DNA from: Symsagittifera roscoffensis
Taxonomy: Eukaryota > Xenacoelomorpha > Acoela > Convolutidae
Reading direction: 5' to 3'
Length of the DNA stretch: 64,000 bases
Assembly: GCF_963678635.1 (NCBI RefSeq)
Contig: NC_087062.1
Coordinates: forward strand, 21,937,789 to 22,001,788
The notes beneath the pieces are model-generated. The model did not search any database. It was not told the origin of the DNA and saw nothing but the letters and a program-made list of their open reading frames with translations. This document shows, one piece after another, positions 24,040-34,094 of this stretch. The translations under genes and the position numbers were made by a program. The first letter of the stretch is position 1, and each line of letters begins with the position of its first letter.

Positions 24040-24726
24040 TTACTGTTTTAGAAGAATCAATGCAGGCCTGATTTTCTTGATTTTCCTGATTTCCTGATGC
24101 AGGCTAACATTCTTGGAAGTGTTAGCGCACATTCGATCATGCTCCCCTACTTTTTCTGTCAGCCATTTATTGAAATGGAACAAAGATGTTTGGTAAAGAC
24201 TCCTTTTCACTGTGTGAAGAGCCCTTGATTCCTTTATGCTGGGTGGCAGTTCACCTAATTCCTGGTTCAGCAAAGCAACATCTTCCAAATCTTGGGTATA
24301 GGAGAGTGCTTTAAACACATCAACAATCTTTGATATGGTAGAAGCGAAACATAAATTTCTGTTGGATTTATGCATCTTCAATAGTGGGAACCAGTTCAGT
24401 TTCTCAAGATGAGCATTGGCTATAGTTTGTGGCCGTACAAATTTACGATTATTAGTGTTCAAGGCAACTTTATGCATCTCACCGGGATACGCAAATTCAG
24501 CTATGGAATTTTTAGCCTTCTCAGTCACAAAAGTTTTCAAATATGTGAACTTGACGTTATCACTCAAGCGCGCGGAGTCGACAGCGCTTACAAACTGACC
24601 AAACCATTTGTGATTGTTGTTGTCAACGTTACCATAATTGAATACTTTATCTCGGGGGTCCGTAAAAATGGTTGAGCAGCGTTTTAGTATACTCATGCTC
24701 CGGCTGGTAGAAGACTGTTTGACCAC
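24040..24726 (-). pseudogene. BEL/Pao gag body
   Basis: 228 codons with the pattern W-F-G-Q-F-V-S-A-V-D then KFTYLKTFVTEKAKNSI. These match the conserved gag region of BEL/Pao elements. It is the longest intact frame of the element. Confidence 0.8.
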
Positions 24727-25639
24727 TGCTTAATTGAAAGTTCGAATTTGTATATCCGAAAGTCGAATTCGGTATGTTTCCAGTTTTGACTTTAGACGAC
24801 GCTTGAGCTAGAATTTGACTCTGGCAAGTTTGCAGTGTTTGAATGAATCTAACGGGGAAAAAAGTAGATTTAAAAGACGTTTGCGGAACTTGTGGAATGT
24901 ATTGAGTGTTCTTTTCGATTATAACATTCTCGGATCTAGAAGAAACGGAATTATGTTAGTGGTATTAAATTCATCCAATTAACTAGTCGAGATAGATACG
25001 GCCGGTAGGAAAGAGGGGTTATTTGGATTAACGGGGAATTGTTTGAAACCAAAAGCACTCGGCGAGGGTTTAGTTCTTGATCAGAATAATTTTCTTTTGT
25101 TGTTTTGTTCACCCAGCTTTCTGTCCTTTTCTTCCGGCAAGTTTATCTTCGGGCGCGCCTAACGAAACTGACTATTTTTTATGTCTTCAAAAATTGCAAT
25201 TTCAGTCAGTTAAAGTGGCTTCGACCAAATCTTCTAATTGTAATAGATATTTGGCTTCTTCAAGGCGCAAGATTGCAATTTTCAGCTCTCGACTTATTTG
25301 GCTAGAAGTTATTAACCCAGATTAAAACTTTGAAGTTTCCACATGACTTTTATGCAATGTGGTTGCAGTGCTTCGCAATTTAATACTTTCAAAGTGGCTA
25401 TGGGTCTGTTTGGCGTCAAGATAATGTCCGGCTTTAGTCAGAATTTCATCGTTTTTGTGATTTAAAAGTAGTTCCAGTTAGTGTTCCAAAGCTGCTTTGT
25501 CGGACTCTTGGGGGGTTAAAAAGAGGACTTTTTTCTTTTTTGGAGACGGTTTTTTCCAAAGATTCTTTACAGCTTTGAAACAATTTTTCGATATTAACAG
25601 TGCGGTCTTTCCTTTCAATGGCCTCAAAATTTCACACAT

Positions 25640-25775
25640 GGTTTATTTTTAGCTCTTTTTCAAGCTTCGTTCTAGCTAGCGTGAGACGGTTGATCTTTTC
25701 GGCAAGATCGGACGCTTTTGCTGGCGGAGACAAAGGAACGTTCATGGTAAGCGAAGACGGTTCGTTAGCCATCAT
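25640..25775 (-). pseudogene. BEL/Pao gag N-terminus
   Basis: From an ATG at 25775-25773 the minus strand reads MMANEPSS..., then AEKINRLTLARTKLEKELK, a helical N-terminal gag segment, before a stop. Related sequence continues in another frame to about 25,460. This is the likely start of the gag gene. Confidence 0.55.
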
Positions 25776-25779
25776 CTGA

Positions 25780-27264
25780 CAACTCCTGGGAGCAAAACCC
25801 GAGGTGAGAAATTAGCACAGTGTAATCAACTCGAAAAAATATTGTGGAAAGGAAGAATTATTGTGAGCAACTCTATCTGGCCTATTAACCTAACCTTAAC
25901 ATATAAAAGATGCTAGCAATTCAAAAAATTGAGTTTAATAAATTAAGATAAATTTAATTGACGAGGTAAGCGAAAAATTAACTCTCTATTAAACTTATGC
26001 AAAGACTTCGAATGAAAACGGATATCTTGATTTACGGGGATATTCTGGGCGGCCAATTTAGTTTAGTTCGTTTTTAAAACTTTTTTTTTTGATTTTTGAC
26101 CAAACTTTTTTTTCGTTGAGTTTTTTCAATAAGTTTTTTAAGTTTCGGCAGTGCTGCAAATAAATGGTTAAAATTTTCGATTTGAGACGAGAAGTTTGAT
26201 GCAAAGCTTTGTATTGCTTTGAAGGGTTTTATATAAATGTCAAAAGGTATAATGAACAATTAGTCTGCAGCTAAATAATCTGGGGAGTAGTTTTTTCGTT
26301 TGACCGGAAATCTTTGCTTGGAACCTCGTCTTCATCGGAGTCAAAATCAAGAAATGTGGCACTACCTTTAAGAACTTTTGGTTGAAATGAACAATCATTT
26401 GGAGTTCCATTTGCCAGTTTTACTGTTGAATCAGTAGAATGTATGATTTTCTCGCCCAAAAGTTGTTTAAGGGGTTCCCCGTCTTCGATTTAAAACCTTT
26501 CCAAAAATATTAACTTTCTTTTATGGGTTAGAAAATTGAAATCTCGTTTTATATTTCGCAGGGATTTCTTGAGTTGGTGTAGGACTAGACTCCGAGTCGT
26601 ATACTTTTTCTTCGGGTTTACGATTTTTTTCGTGTAGTGGAAAGTCTAGTTATGCATCCTCTATTCTGTCATTAGAAGCCCAGTTTTCTGCCCGTTCTTG
26701 GACAGAATTGATTTTCCCTTGTCTAAAAAACCATTTTTATTTCGACTAATTAATATCTTCCAGAGAGTGTTTGGTGTTCTGCTGAAGTGTTGTTCAAATG
26801 GTGGTTAAATCTTTATCGAGTGTTTATGTGCTTCGTAAATTCCAGATAATTTTAGAAACCGAGTCGAATAAGGAAGGTTTGAGTAGTTCCGAAGACATCG
26901 TTTGTAACTTTGATTTAACGGTAAGTACGACTTTGTCTACAAGTCTCTTGGAACGATGGTCGGCTTTAAAAATTTTCTATTCTGTTTGAACTGGAAATTG
27001 ATTTGAAATTAGTCACAGTAAAACACGAGGCATGATCAACCCGAATTGAATTTAGTTGTCCATGAAGATGGTATGTTTTCAATGGCTCACGATGAATCTA
27101 ATGTGCAAGCAGAATCTAACTCGATTTCTTCATTCATCCGTTGAATCTGATTGGTACGATGATATGCCCCACGACCTTTGAATCATCGGGTCGTCTGTGA
27201 AGCCATCGTAGCGGTCTTTCGTAGTTTTAACGACTGCGTTGGTTTTTGAGTGAGGGTCACGTAA
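25780..27264. other. AT-rich stretch between the BEL/Pao and giant elements
   Basis: Two short minus-strand frames (26271-26459 and 26074-26259) have protein-like parts (an acidic FLDFDSDEDEVPS run; a Lys/Leu-rich helical run) and might be remnants of one gag-like protein. No family is recognised and no gene is supported. The 5' LTR of the BEL/Pao element should lie here if it survives. Confidence 0.35.
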
Positions 27265-28161
27265 TGTGCCAGTCGGTCATATCTGGAAGTTTGATCTTGA
27301 GGAACACAAAAATACGTGATTTTGGAGTGAAATTTTTATTTTCAAAGTTTCGAATGGAGCCTGTCATGCTCAGTTTTCTCGCACCAACTGAAAACACACA
27401 AAATGAAAAATCAGAACGACCGAGTTAACAATTGCGGGAAAATACTTAAGAAAACAGCAGGAAATTGCTATTCGCAATTTCCAGATACAAAATAAGACAC
27501 GAGTAGAGCCGTCTTGTCCTGAAATAGGAAGAGAGATAATCACGAGAAGAGAGTACAACTATTCGAACCGAACCAGAGTGAACCTTCAACGGAAAGGTGG
27601 ACAGCTTGAGTGTCCAATGGTTCAGACAAAAACTCCAATTCTAGAGTCAAAACTTATTTCTGTTATCAAAACTGATCAGTATTGAACTTATCTAGTTATC
27701 TTATTTAATTCTCGAGTTGCTTATCAATTTAATTACTCCTTGTGCTCGAGTGCATCAACATGTGAGTCCCTAATTTAATTTTCTCGAGTGTGTTCTATGA
27801 TTGTTATGTTGAGATAAGGCGAGTTTTAGGTTGATCCATCTGAAATGGATCAAAGTTCCACTTTCCAATAAAAAGTAACTTAACGGATTGTTCCGACCCT
27901 GTTTTTAACGGCGTTCGTGTATTTTGGGTATTTCGAGACCTAAGTATGGGGACGTTCTTATTTTCTAGAGTGGGGGGATATTTTGGTAGTAGCCTTTAAG
28001 CTGTAACGGGTTCTAGTCTCATGTCGCAAGCGAACCGAATTGGCTCCGACCGTTCTTGAGGTAGAAAAACACAAGAGATAGTGTCCCTGACTCTTGAGCC
28101 AATGGTTATAGGGCCTATTTTTCTTAAGCCTCATGTGTGACCGAAGTAGGCGACTGTTACA
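27265..28161 (+). repeat. 5' LTR of the giant element
   Basis: 897 bp, beginning TGTGCCAGTCGG and ending GTTACA. A polyadenylation signal AATAAA lies at 27867-27872. Against the 3' LTR I count roughly 25 substitutions plus one ~15-bp indel (near 27,590), about 3% divergence by eye. Confidence 0.92.
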
Positions 28162-28172
28162 TAGTGTTTTTA

Positions 28173-28187
28173 TGGCGCTCCTGGGTG
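28173..28187 (+). promoter_or_regulatory. Candidate primer-binding site
   Basis: TGGCGCTCCTGGGTG starts 11 nt after the LTR. A leading TGG pairs with the CCA end of a tRNA, as in retroelement primer sites. I could not match it to a named tRNA, so this is tentative. Confidence 0.35.
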
Positions 28188-28649
28188 TTTTTACGACATC
28201 ATGAGTCGAACCCACTTGACACAGCTCCGGGCTGCATGCCCATTCTAGAGTACCGGTGGTACGGTTCAGCGGGAACGTGTAAACCTTCCGGTTGTACCGT
28301 GAAAGCTTTTTAAGAAAACTTGAGATACTTCCTGGTACGCTCTCCGAACGAGGCCTAGCTAACCGAGTAAAGGGGGGTAACTAGGGGGACAAAAACACGA
28401 GCAAAAAGACAAAAAGCGAAACAAAAACAAGAAAAATGTATAGAAAAAGGAACAAAAACCATAAAACAAAAAGACAGTGACTTTGATACCAGATCATTTG
28501 GATCAAACCTTTATTTTAATTAAATAGTATACCCACACTGTTTTATAAGACCGATCGTTTCAATCAATCTAGCAATTTAAACCAGTGACTTCAACAAGGT
28601 GCCCGAGTGAGGGGCGTTGTTAAGGGTTTTCAGATAGATTGCAACCTAG

Positions 28650-28850
28650 CCAGACCACTAGGAGACTTGACTGGAAAGGGTGACCAGCCGAGTGGGAAAA
28701 TGGTTCACAAGGATCGAACCGGACCACTAGGAGACTTGACTGGAAGAGGTGACCAGCCGAGTGGGAAAGTGGTTCAGAAGGACTGAGCTGAACCGACTGG
28801 AAACTTGACTGGAAGAGGTGACCAGCCAAGTGGGAAGGTGGTGCTGCTGT
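28650..28850 (+). repeat. ~69-bp tandem repeat, three units
   Basis: Units share GACTTGACTGGAAGAGGTGA followed by a CCAGCC-AGTGGGAAGTGGT-like stretch, at about 28,650, 28,719 and 28,789. They lie in the element's leader RNA. Confidence 0.85.
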
Positions 28851-29884
28851 CAAGTGCAGAACGGAGACAACCAGCACGGTATCACAACAAGAGGACGCAC
28901 AGGGGTGTTCTCAAGTTGGGCAAACGGGTATCGTTACAATCCACATTACATTATAGGAGATAAGTGTAAAATTGGATAAGCGGAGCCCCATTGTTTTGAG
29001 GAAGTTTTTACACAAGCAGGCCTGGAAACAGGTCTACCGTTTTCTCTCGAGAGGTTTAGCACCCGGCGCTTAAGAGATTTTTCGGCTTAAGAGGGGGGCT
29101 AAAGAGGGGGGAGGTTAGAAGGGGGGCTTGTTTAGTTAGAGGTTAGCGGTTGTAAATTGTAAAAAGGGAGGACACGTTAGAGTAACTAATTGTTCGGCAT
29201 CGTCGATTTAGTTACATTAGATACTTACACGCGTTGGTTATAAGAAGCGGATATCCAAATTTAAAATCAGGTTAAGGCAGGTACCCTGGTCGGATCGGTA
29301 GGGGGGAACGAACATAGACAGTTTTTGTGAGACCCCATACGATCGCTAGCAGGGGGGAGGAAAACGCGTGGCAATCGGGTACCAGACATTTTTTCGGACA
29401 AAGGTTGACATCGGTCAACCTTGATTTTCAGGAGAATTCATCCATCTGTTTTTGAAATTTTTTTTCCAGTTTAAATTTTTACGTTTTGGTGAAAATTTGT
29501 TGTTGGTATTTTAACGAACAGGTACCTGCGGGGAACTTAGACTTTCAATTAGCCTGAAACATAGAGAGGGAGACAAATACAGGGGGATTAGTATTTGGGT
29601 TTTGACCATTAAGATAGGGATTTTGGGAAAATTTTTACTAGAGCTCAAGTAGTGGTAAAAGGTACAGTGGTTCCTACAACGAAGAAGAAGGTAGTCCCTG
29701 CAACGAAGAAGAAGAGATCCGATATCCAGACACTCAGTGACAAGTCTTGGGACAGTACCGAAGAAGTCTTGGGACATTGCAGTCTGGGGGCAGTCTTGGA
29801 GCAACACGGTCTTGGGACAGTCTCGGGACAGAACAGTCTTGGGACAGTCTTGGGACAGTGCAGCCTTGGGACAGTCTTGGACCA

Positions 29885-30430
29885 GAGCAGTCTTGGTACG
29901 AAACAGTCTTGGGACATTGGTCTTGGGACATTGGTCTTGGGACAGTGGTCTTGGGACATTGGTCTTGGGACAGTGGTCTTGGGACATTGGTCTTGGGACA
30001 GTGGTCTTGGGACATTGGTCTTGGGACATTGGTCTTGGGACAGTGGTCTTGGGACAGTGGTCTTGGGACATTGGTCTTGGGACAGTGGTCTTGGGACATT
30101 GGTCTTGGGACAGTGGTCTTGGGACATTGGTCTTGGGACATTGGTCTTGGGACAGTGGTCTTGGGACATTGGTCTTGGGACAGTGGTCTTGGGACATTGG
30201 TCTTGGGACAGTGGTCTTGGGACATTGGTCTTGGGACAATGGTCTTGGGACAGTGGTCGTGGGACATTGGTCTTGGGACAGTGGTATTGGGACATTGGTC
30301 TTGGGACAGTGGTCTTGGGACATTGGTCTTGGTACAGTAGTCTTTGGACAGTAGTCTTGGGACAGTAGACTTAGGGCAAGGGTCTTGGGACAGTGGTCTT
30401 AGGACGCTAACAAGAAGTACTGGGACAACA
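29885..30430 (+). repeat. 14-bp minisatellite, about 35-40 units
   Basis: The unit is GTCTTGGGACATTG alternating irregularly with GTCTTGGGACAGTG. Flanking sequence from about 29,740 and to 30,470 has degenerate units. Because 14 is not a multiple of 3 and the unit lacks stops, all three plus frames and several minus frames stay open, producing illusory proteins of 200-270 residues. Confidence 0.95.
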
Positions 30431-30679
30431 CAGAATAGTCTTGGGACAGTAGAGAGAAAGTCTTGGAACAGCTTAAACAAGGGGGGTACTAGAAGAGTAC
30501 TAAGTCAATTGCAAAATCCAATTTTCTATTCAATCCTAACATAGAAATTTCATAAGCTCAGGAAAAGTTGTTTTTAGCAAATTGAAAATTCCTTATTATA
30601 AAATTTTATCAAAAGAGGTTTTAACCTTAGAGTAGAATTTTGTAGATATTAATACTGTAAATAATAACAATTGTAAATA

Positions 30680-31915
30680 ATGAGGCGGAGCAGGGTACCG
30701 GTAGCTGAAAAAAGATCTACCGAGGCGAAGACAAAGTATAACTCGTCGCTACGTAAAACAACATCAATGGGTCCGAAGGTAACAAAGAAGAACTTTTCAG
30801 TTAGTATGGTCAGCACGAGGAGTACCACGGAGAACAGAGCAAAAGAGGGCACGAAAGGGGAACGAGTAGAAACCACCATCGAGATTGAACTAGAGACACC
30901 GGATCAAAGTGTGGATGAAGTAGGAAAGAAAACGACAGAGTCAACTCCGATGCCCAATGCGGAAGAACCTAACCCGAAGCCCAGAGAGTTCTCACCGATA
31001 CACAACGTGGAAGACACAACAGGCAACACGCCAGAAACAGTGAAGGATGAGTCTCAAAAGAGAACGTCTTTTACTGAAAGATTAGCGATGATGGTCAAAA
31101 TGAGATCGAAAGACGCAGCAGTGGAGGAGACGAAAGTCGAGAAAAGCAAAACATTCGGAACAGTATCCACGAGAACGACAGAGACCGGTCAAAACGAGGA
31201 TCAGAAAAAACCGGGACCAGCGACCACAACAACGGACCATGGAACAACGACTCTTGAGCTAAGCGACTTGATGGCGAAGCTAGATCAGATAGATGAGAAA
31301 CTGAAGCACAGCGAAGAGGATAGAAATGTGATAAGGAAGGAAATGAGAAACAACAAACATGAGTACGTGGACAACTATTTCCATCTAGTGAGAGCAACGG
31401 AGGAAAAGCTTCAGCAGATGCCTGACAAAGTAGAAACCACTGATGGAGAGCGAGACAAGAACATCAGAAAAGACATGCTAGAAATGAAGCAGCGATATGA
31501 CGCACTGAATAGCCAGTTGGGGAGTTTGGAAACGAGAATGGATACGATGAGTAGGGACCAGGCTGAGAGCTCAAGTGCTATACAGACAAAGTTAGACGCT
31601 ATCTTGAGGAATTCAACACCACAAGACAGGCCAGCGGCAGAGCGGACACAAGGTAATAGAGTTGACTTCGTGGAACCACAAAGGAACAAACTACAGTCAA
31701 CACCGTTACCAGTAACCCGGGAGGCCGCGAGTACGGCACCGGTGGGGGCCAAGGCTATTATAAAAAGTGGAACAGCGAACGCAACAAATGGTCCAGGAGA
31801 CTCCACGACTCACTCAGAACAACGTGGGACCGGATGCGATGACATGGGCGAGCACCTGGGAAATGATGATCAGGACACTAGAGGCCTTTGCTACAAGGAA
31901 CACCGACTCGAGTGA
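30680..31915 (+). CDS. gag: Gag, N-terminal part
   Basis: Starts at ATG with a basic RRSRVPVAEKR segment. It is low in hydrophobic residues and rich in Lys, Glu and Thr, with a predicted coiled coil around residues 190-310 (heptad-like runs such as KLDQIDEKLKHSEEDRNVIR). It corresponds to the matrix/spacer portion of gag. The frame ends at a stop at 31913-31915, but from about 31,800 the +1 frame (31767-32009) reads better, so a single-base indel probably breaks gag here. A second compensating shift near 31,993 leads back to the original frame. Confidence 0.75.
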   Translation: MRRSRVPVAEKRSTEAKTKYNSSLRKTTSMGPKVTKKNFSVSMVSTRSTTENRAKEGTKGERVETTIEIELETPDQSVDEVGKKTTESTPMPNAEEPNPKPREFSPIHNVEDTTGNTPETVKDESQKRTSFTERLAMMVKMRSKDAAVEETKVEKSKTFGTVSTRTTETGQNEDQKKPGPATTTTDHGTTTLELSDLMAKLDQIDEKLKHSEEDRNVIRKEMRNNKHEYVDNYFHLVRATEEKLQQMPDKVETTDGERDKNIRKDMLEMKQRYDALNSQLGSLETRMDTMSRDQAESSSAIQTKLDAILRNSTPQDRPAAERTQGNRVDFVEPQRNKLQSTPLPVTREAASTAPVGAKAIIKSGTANATNGPGDSTTHSEQRGTGCDDMGEHLGNDDQDTRGLCYKEHRLE

Positions 31916-31993
31916 CAGAAGAAACAACAAATCCAGAAAAATTTTCAAGAAACCAAAAGAATTCAAAGATGATTCGGATGGATGCATTGACAC

Positions 31994-32839
31994 TTGGTGG
32001 AATTCATGAGGTTGCACTTGGGACAAGACAACTTGAACGATGAGAGGCAAGCATGCACAGCGATACTGAGCAATCTGGAAGGCACGGCATTGAAATGCGT
32101 GGTTGCGAAGAAAGAAGAGGAACGCGATACAGCGGACAAAATCTTTGAAATATTGTTAAATCGATTCGGCTCAGGCATGAAAGGTCATCAAGCGATGATG
32201 CGATTTGAAAAGAGGAGACAAAGGGACGATGAATCGATAGACATGTTCCTAGATGATCTTGTGAGCTTGAGAAGAAGGAGTGACCCGGAAGAATCTACCA
32301 ATCGAAGGAACTTCAGCATCGCCTCAAAGTTCATTGATGGGGTAAAGAGTGATGACTTGAGAACGATGTTAGCAACATACTATACATTGTCGAAAGACAG
32401 TGCACCAACTCCAGAAAAGATGAGGCAGAAGTCAAGAGAATACATGCTGATGAAACCCAAGAAATACTCGTACTCAGACAACAGGAATACGCAAGGGGGG
32501 AGTCAGCCACAAAGGTCGTCATGGTACAAGCCCAGAGATGACATGGACAAACGCAGATCATGCGCGAACTGCGGGTCAGCTCACCATCATGTGGCGGATT
32601 GCACGACATACAAGCAGGGCATGAAGAGTTTGGGATATGCACCCGATGAGGAAGATATGAGCCAGATGGAGGAACACGAGTTCTATAGTGGCTTGATCAT
32701 CAAAATAGGTGCAAGATGCTTCTTCTGCAACTTAGAGGGGCACTTCAGGATGGACTGTCCGTTGTTTTGGGAGGCGGTTAAGAATCAGAGTCATCCAAGC
32801 AGCGGTACAGAACCAGAGAAACAGACAAGGCGAATTTGA
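31994..32839 (+). CDS. gag: Gag capsid and nucleocapsid part with two CCHC zinc knuckles
   Basis: Continuous with the N-terminal gag frame but separated by the frameshifted stretch 31,800-31,993. The capsid-like region (residues 1-150) includes FLDDLVSLRRRSDPEE and IASKFIDGV, typical of Ty3/gypsy gag. Two nucleocapsid knuckles of the form C-x2-C-x4-H-x4-C follow: CANCGSAHHHVADC from residue 190 and CFFCNLEGHFRMDC from residue 242. They bind genomic RNA. The apparent TTG start is not a real initiation site; translation comes from the upstream gag ATG. Ends at TGA 32837-32839. Confidence 0.85.
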   Translation: MVEFMRLHLGQDNLNDERQACTAILSNLEGTALKCVVAKKEEERDTADKIFEILLNRFGSGMKGHQAMMRFEKRRQRDDESIDMFLDDLVSLRRRSDPEESTNRRNFSIASKFIDGVKSDDLRTMLATYYTLSKDSAPTPEKMRQKSREYMLMKPKKYSYSDNRNTQGGSQPQRSSWYKPRDDMDKRRSCANCGSAHHHVADCTTYKQGMKSLGYAPDEEDMSQMEEHEFYSGLIIKIGARCFFCNLEGHFRMDCPLFWEAVKNQSHPSSGTEPEKQTRRI

Positions 32840-34094
32840 GACGAAAAACCTAGAAAAACCAAGTGCGGAGCTACCGACGAAAACAGTGAAAGCTGTAACA
32901 CAATGTAATAGTGCAATAGAGGCCACGGCAAAGAACGCCCTAGAAATAAATTATGAGAAGGCGGCAGCGGAGGCTATCACCAAAGTGAAACAGGACGTGG
33001 CAGCGAAAGAAATAGAACAACGGCTGAAGCAAGAAATCGAAAGACAGAAAATGAACGAAGCATTAAGTTGCTCACAAACAATACCAGAAGCTGCAGAGGG
33101 GTCGACAAAAAATGGAAACTGCAAAACTGTAAAGATGGTTACAGGAAAGCCATTTGGCATAACAAAGATTGGGGCAAGAATAATGTCAATAATCACTGTG
33201 GGCGGCCATGAAGTAACGAGAAACTTGAGCGAACCAAGTGACCAGACAATAATGCACATTGATGTGTACGCAGATTACTTGAGTTGTATAAGCCCACAAA
33301 CGACTTCTAGAGCATTGAGGGCACTACTCACGAGAGAAGGTAGCAAGTCGGTACGTGTTGATAACAGGTACACAGAAGCTTATGGTCCACATGAGGTGGT
33401 GCTAAATATAGATGGAATCAACATCTATACGAAAACAATGATAACATGTGATGAAGATCTAATTGGGCAAATCTACGTGGGAAAAGAAGAGTTGAAAGTG
33501 AGATCGATTGGACACTGCGCCATGCTTGAGGAAGATGCAATGCACATCGGGACAGAGGCAGATGTGACAGCACATGTGGTTGACAAAAGTGGTAAGAAGA
33601 CTCAGTTACGTGGGTTACTTGATACGGGAGCAGTCTTGAGTGTCATACCAATCGAAACTTGGGAGCGAATGGGCTTCAACAAAGATGAATTGATAGATTC
33701 AAGAATACGGTTGTCAGCTGCAAACAAAGGGGCGCTGCGGGTGTTGGGCAGAACGCCGATAATAGCCCTGAATCTGGGGGAACGTAACCTGTGGATGAGC
33801 TTTCTTGTAGTAGAAAACCTAGATGAGTCTGACCAATTTATTTTAGGCAGAGACTTCATCAGGAACTTTGATGTAGCGATTGATCTAAACAACGCAATGT
33901 TCAGGATACGGAACTCGGATAGGAGGTACGCAATCAAACCGGTAAATTTAAAAATGGCAAATGAGACCAAAGCACCGGTATTCTTGAGTAGGAGAGTGAG
34001 GCTAAAGGCGAACGAGGCGGCGATCGTAAGCTTACGAATGAAAAATTACAATGAACTCAGTGACAACAAGCAGTCCCAAATCCCAAATGCATAG
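32838..34094 (+). CDS. pro: Aspartic protease (retropepsin) region
   Basis: This frame is open upstream through the end of gag and has no ATG of its own at the start, so it is probably made by +1 frameshifting. After an Ala/Lys/Glu-rich helical linker (~33,000-33,060), the protease region has the active-site loop LLDTGAVLSVIP (Asp at 33,621-33,623) and the later FILGRDFIRNFDVAIDL block typical of retropepsin folds. It would cut the Gag-Pol polyprotein. The frame ends at a TAG at 34092-34094, three bases after a slippery heptamer. Confidence 0.85.
   Translation, partial: ETKNLEKPSAELPTKTVKAVTQCNSAIEATAKNALEINYEKAAAEAITKVKQDVAAKEIEQRLKQEIERQKMNEALSCSQTIPEAAEGSTKNGNCKTVKMVTGKPFGITKIGARIMSIITVGGHEVTRNLSEPSDQTIMHIDVYADYLSCISPQTTSRALRALLTREGSKSVRVDNRYTEAYGPHEVVLNIDGINIYTKTMITCDEDLIGQIYVGKEELKVRSIGHCAMLEEDAMHIGTEADVTAHVVDKSGKKTQLRGLLDTGAVLSVIPIETWERMGFNKDELIDSRIRLSAANKGALRVLGRTPIIALNLGERNLWMSFLVVENLDESDQFILGRDFIRNFDVAIDLNNAMFRIRNSDRRYAIKPVNLKMANETKAPVFLSRRVRLKANEAAIVSLRMKNYNELSDNKQSQIPNA
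34082..34088 (+). promoter_or_regulatory. -1 ribosomal frameshift heptamer (pro to pol)
   Basis: C CCA AAT in the protease frame fits the X XXY YYZ slippery pattern exactly. Slipping one base back gives CCC AAA TGC, which joins the open RT frame reading PKCIVPNPN. The protease stop follows at 34092. Three TCCCAAAT-like words lie nearby (34074-34105), so an indel in this small repeat is the main alternative. Confidence 0.5.

Larger units (their letters stand above)
20026..25775 (-). mobile_element. Decayed BEL/Pao LTR retrotransposon
   Basis: Reading the minus strand from 25,775 to 20,026, the fragments appear in BEL/Pao order: gag N-terminus, gag body, Cys-rich region and protease, RT, RNase H, integrase and the integrase C-terminal domain. 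Every segment is broken by stops and frameshifts, so it is inactive. I found no LTR pair by eye in the flanks (about 18,900-20,025 and 25,780-27,260). Confidence 0.85.
28188..30679 (+). other. Unusually long leader before gag (about 2.5 kb with the primer site)
   Basis: Non-coding, with two minisatellites and G-rich purine runs (GAGGGGGG-type, 29,090-29,120). The long frames read here across the 14-bp repeat, on both strands, are a by-product of the repeat and are not genes. The leader would normally hold packaging and dimerisation signals. Confidence 0.6.

Noticed and set aside
28173-28187. Assigning the primer-binding site to a particular tRNA
   Set aside because: Only the TGG start fits the general rule. 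I could not match the rest to a tRNA with confidence.
29511-30480. Five long frames of about 200-270 codons on both strands
   Set aside because: All lie on the 14-bp minisatellite, whose unit has no stops in any frame. Their SWDIGLGT- and PKTTVPRP-type repeats come from the DNA repeat alone.
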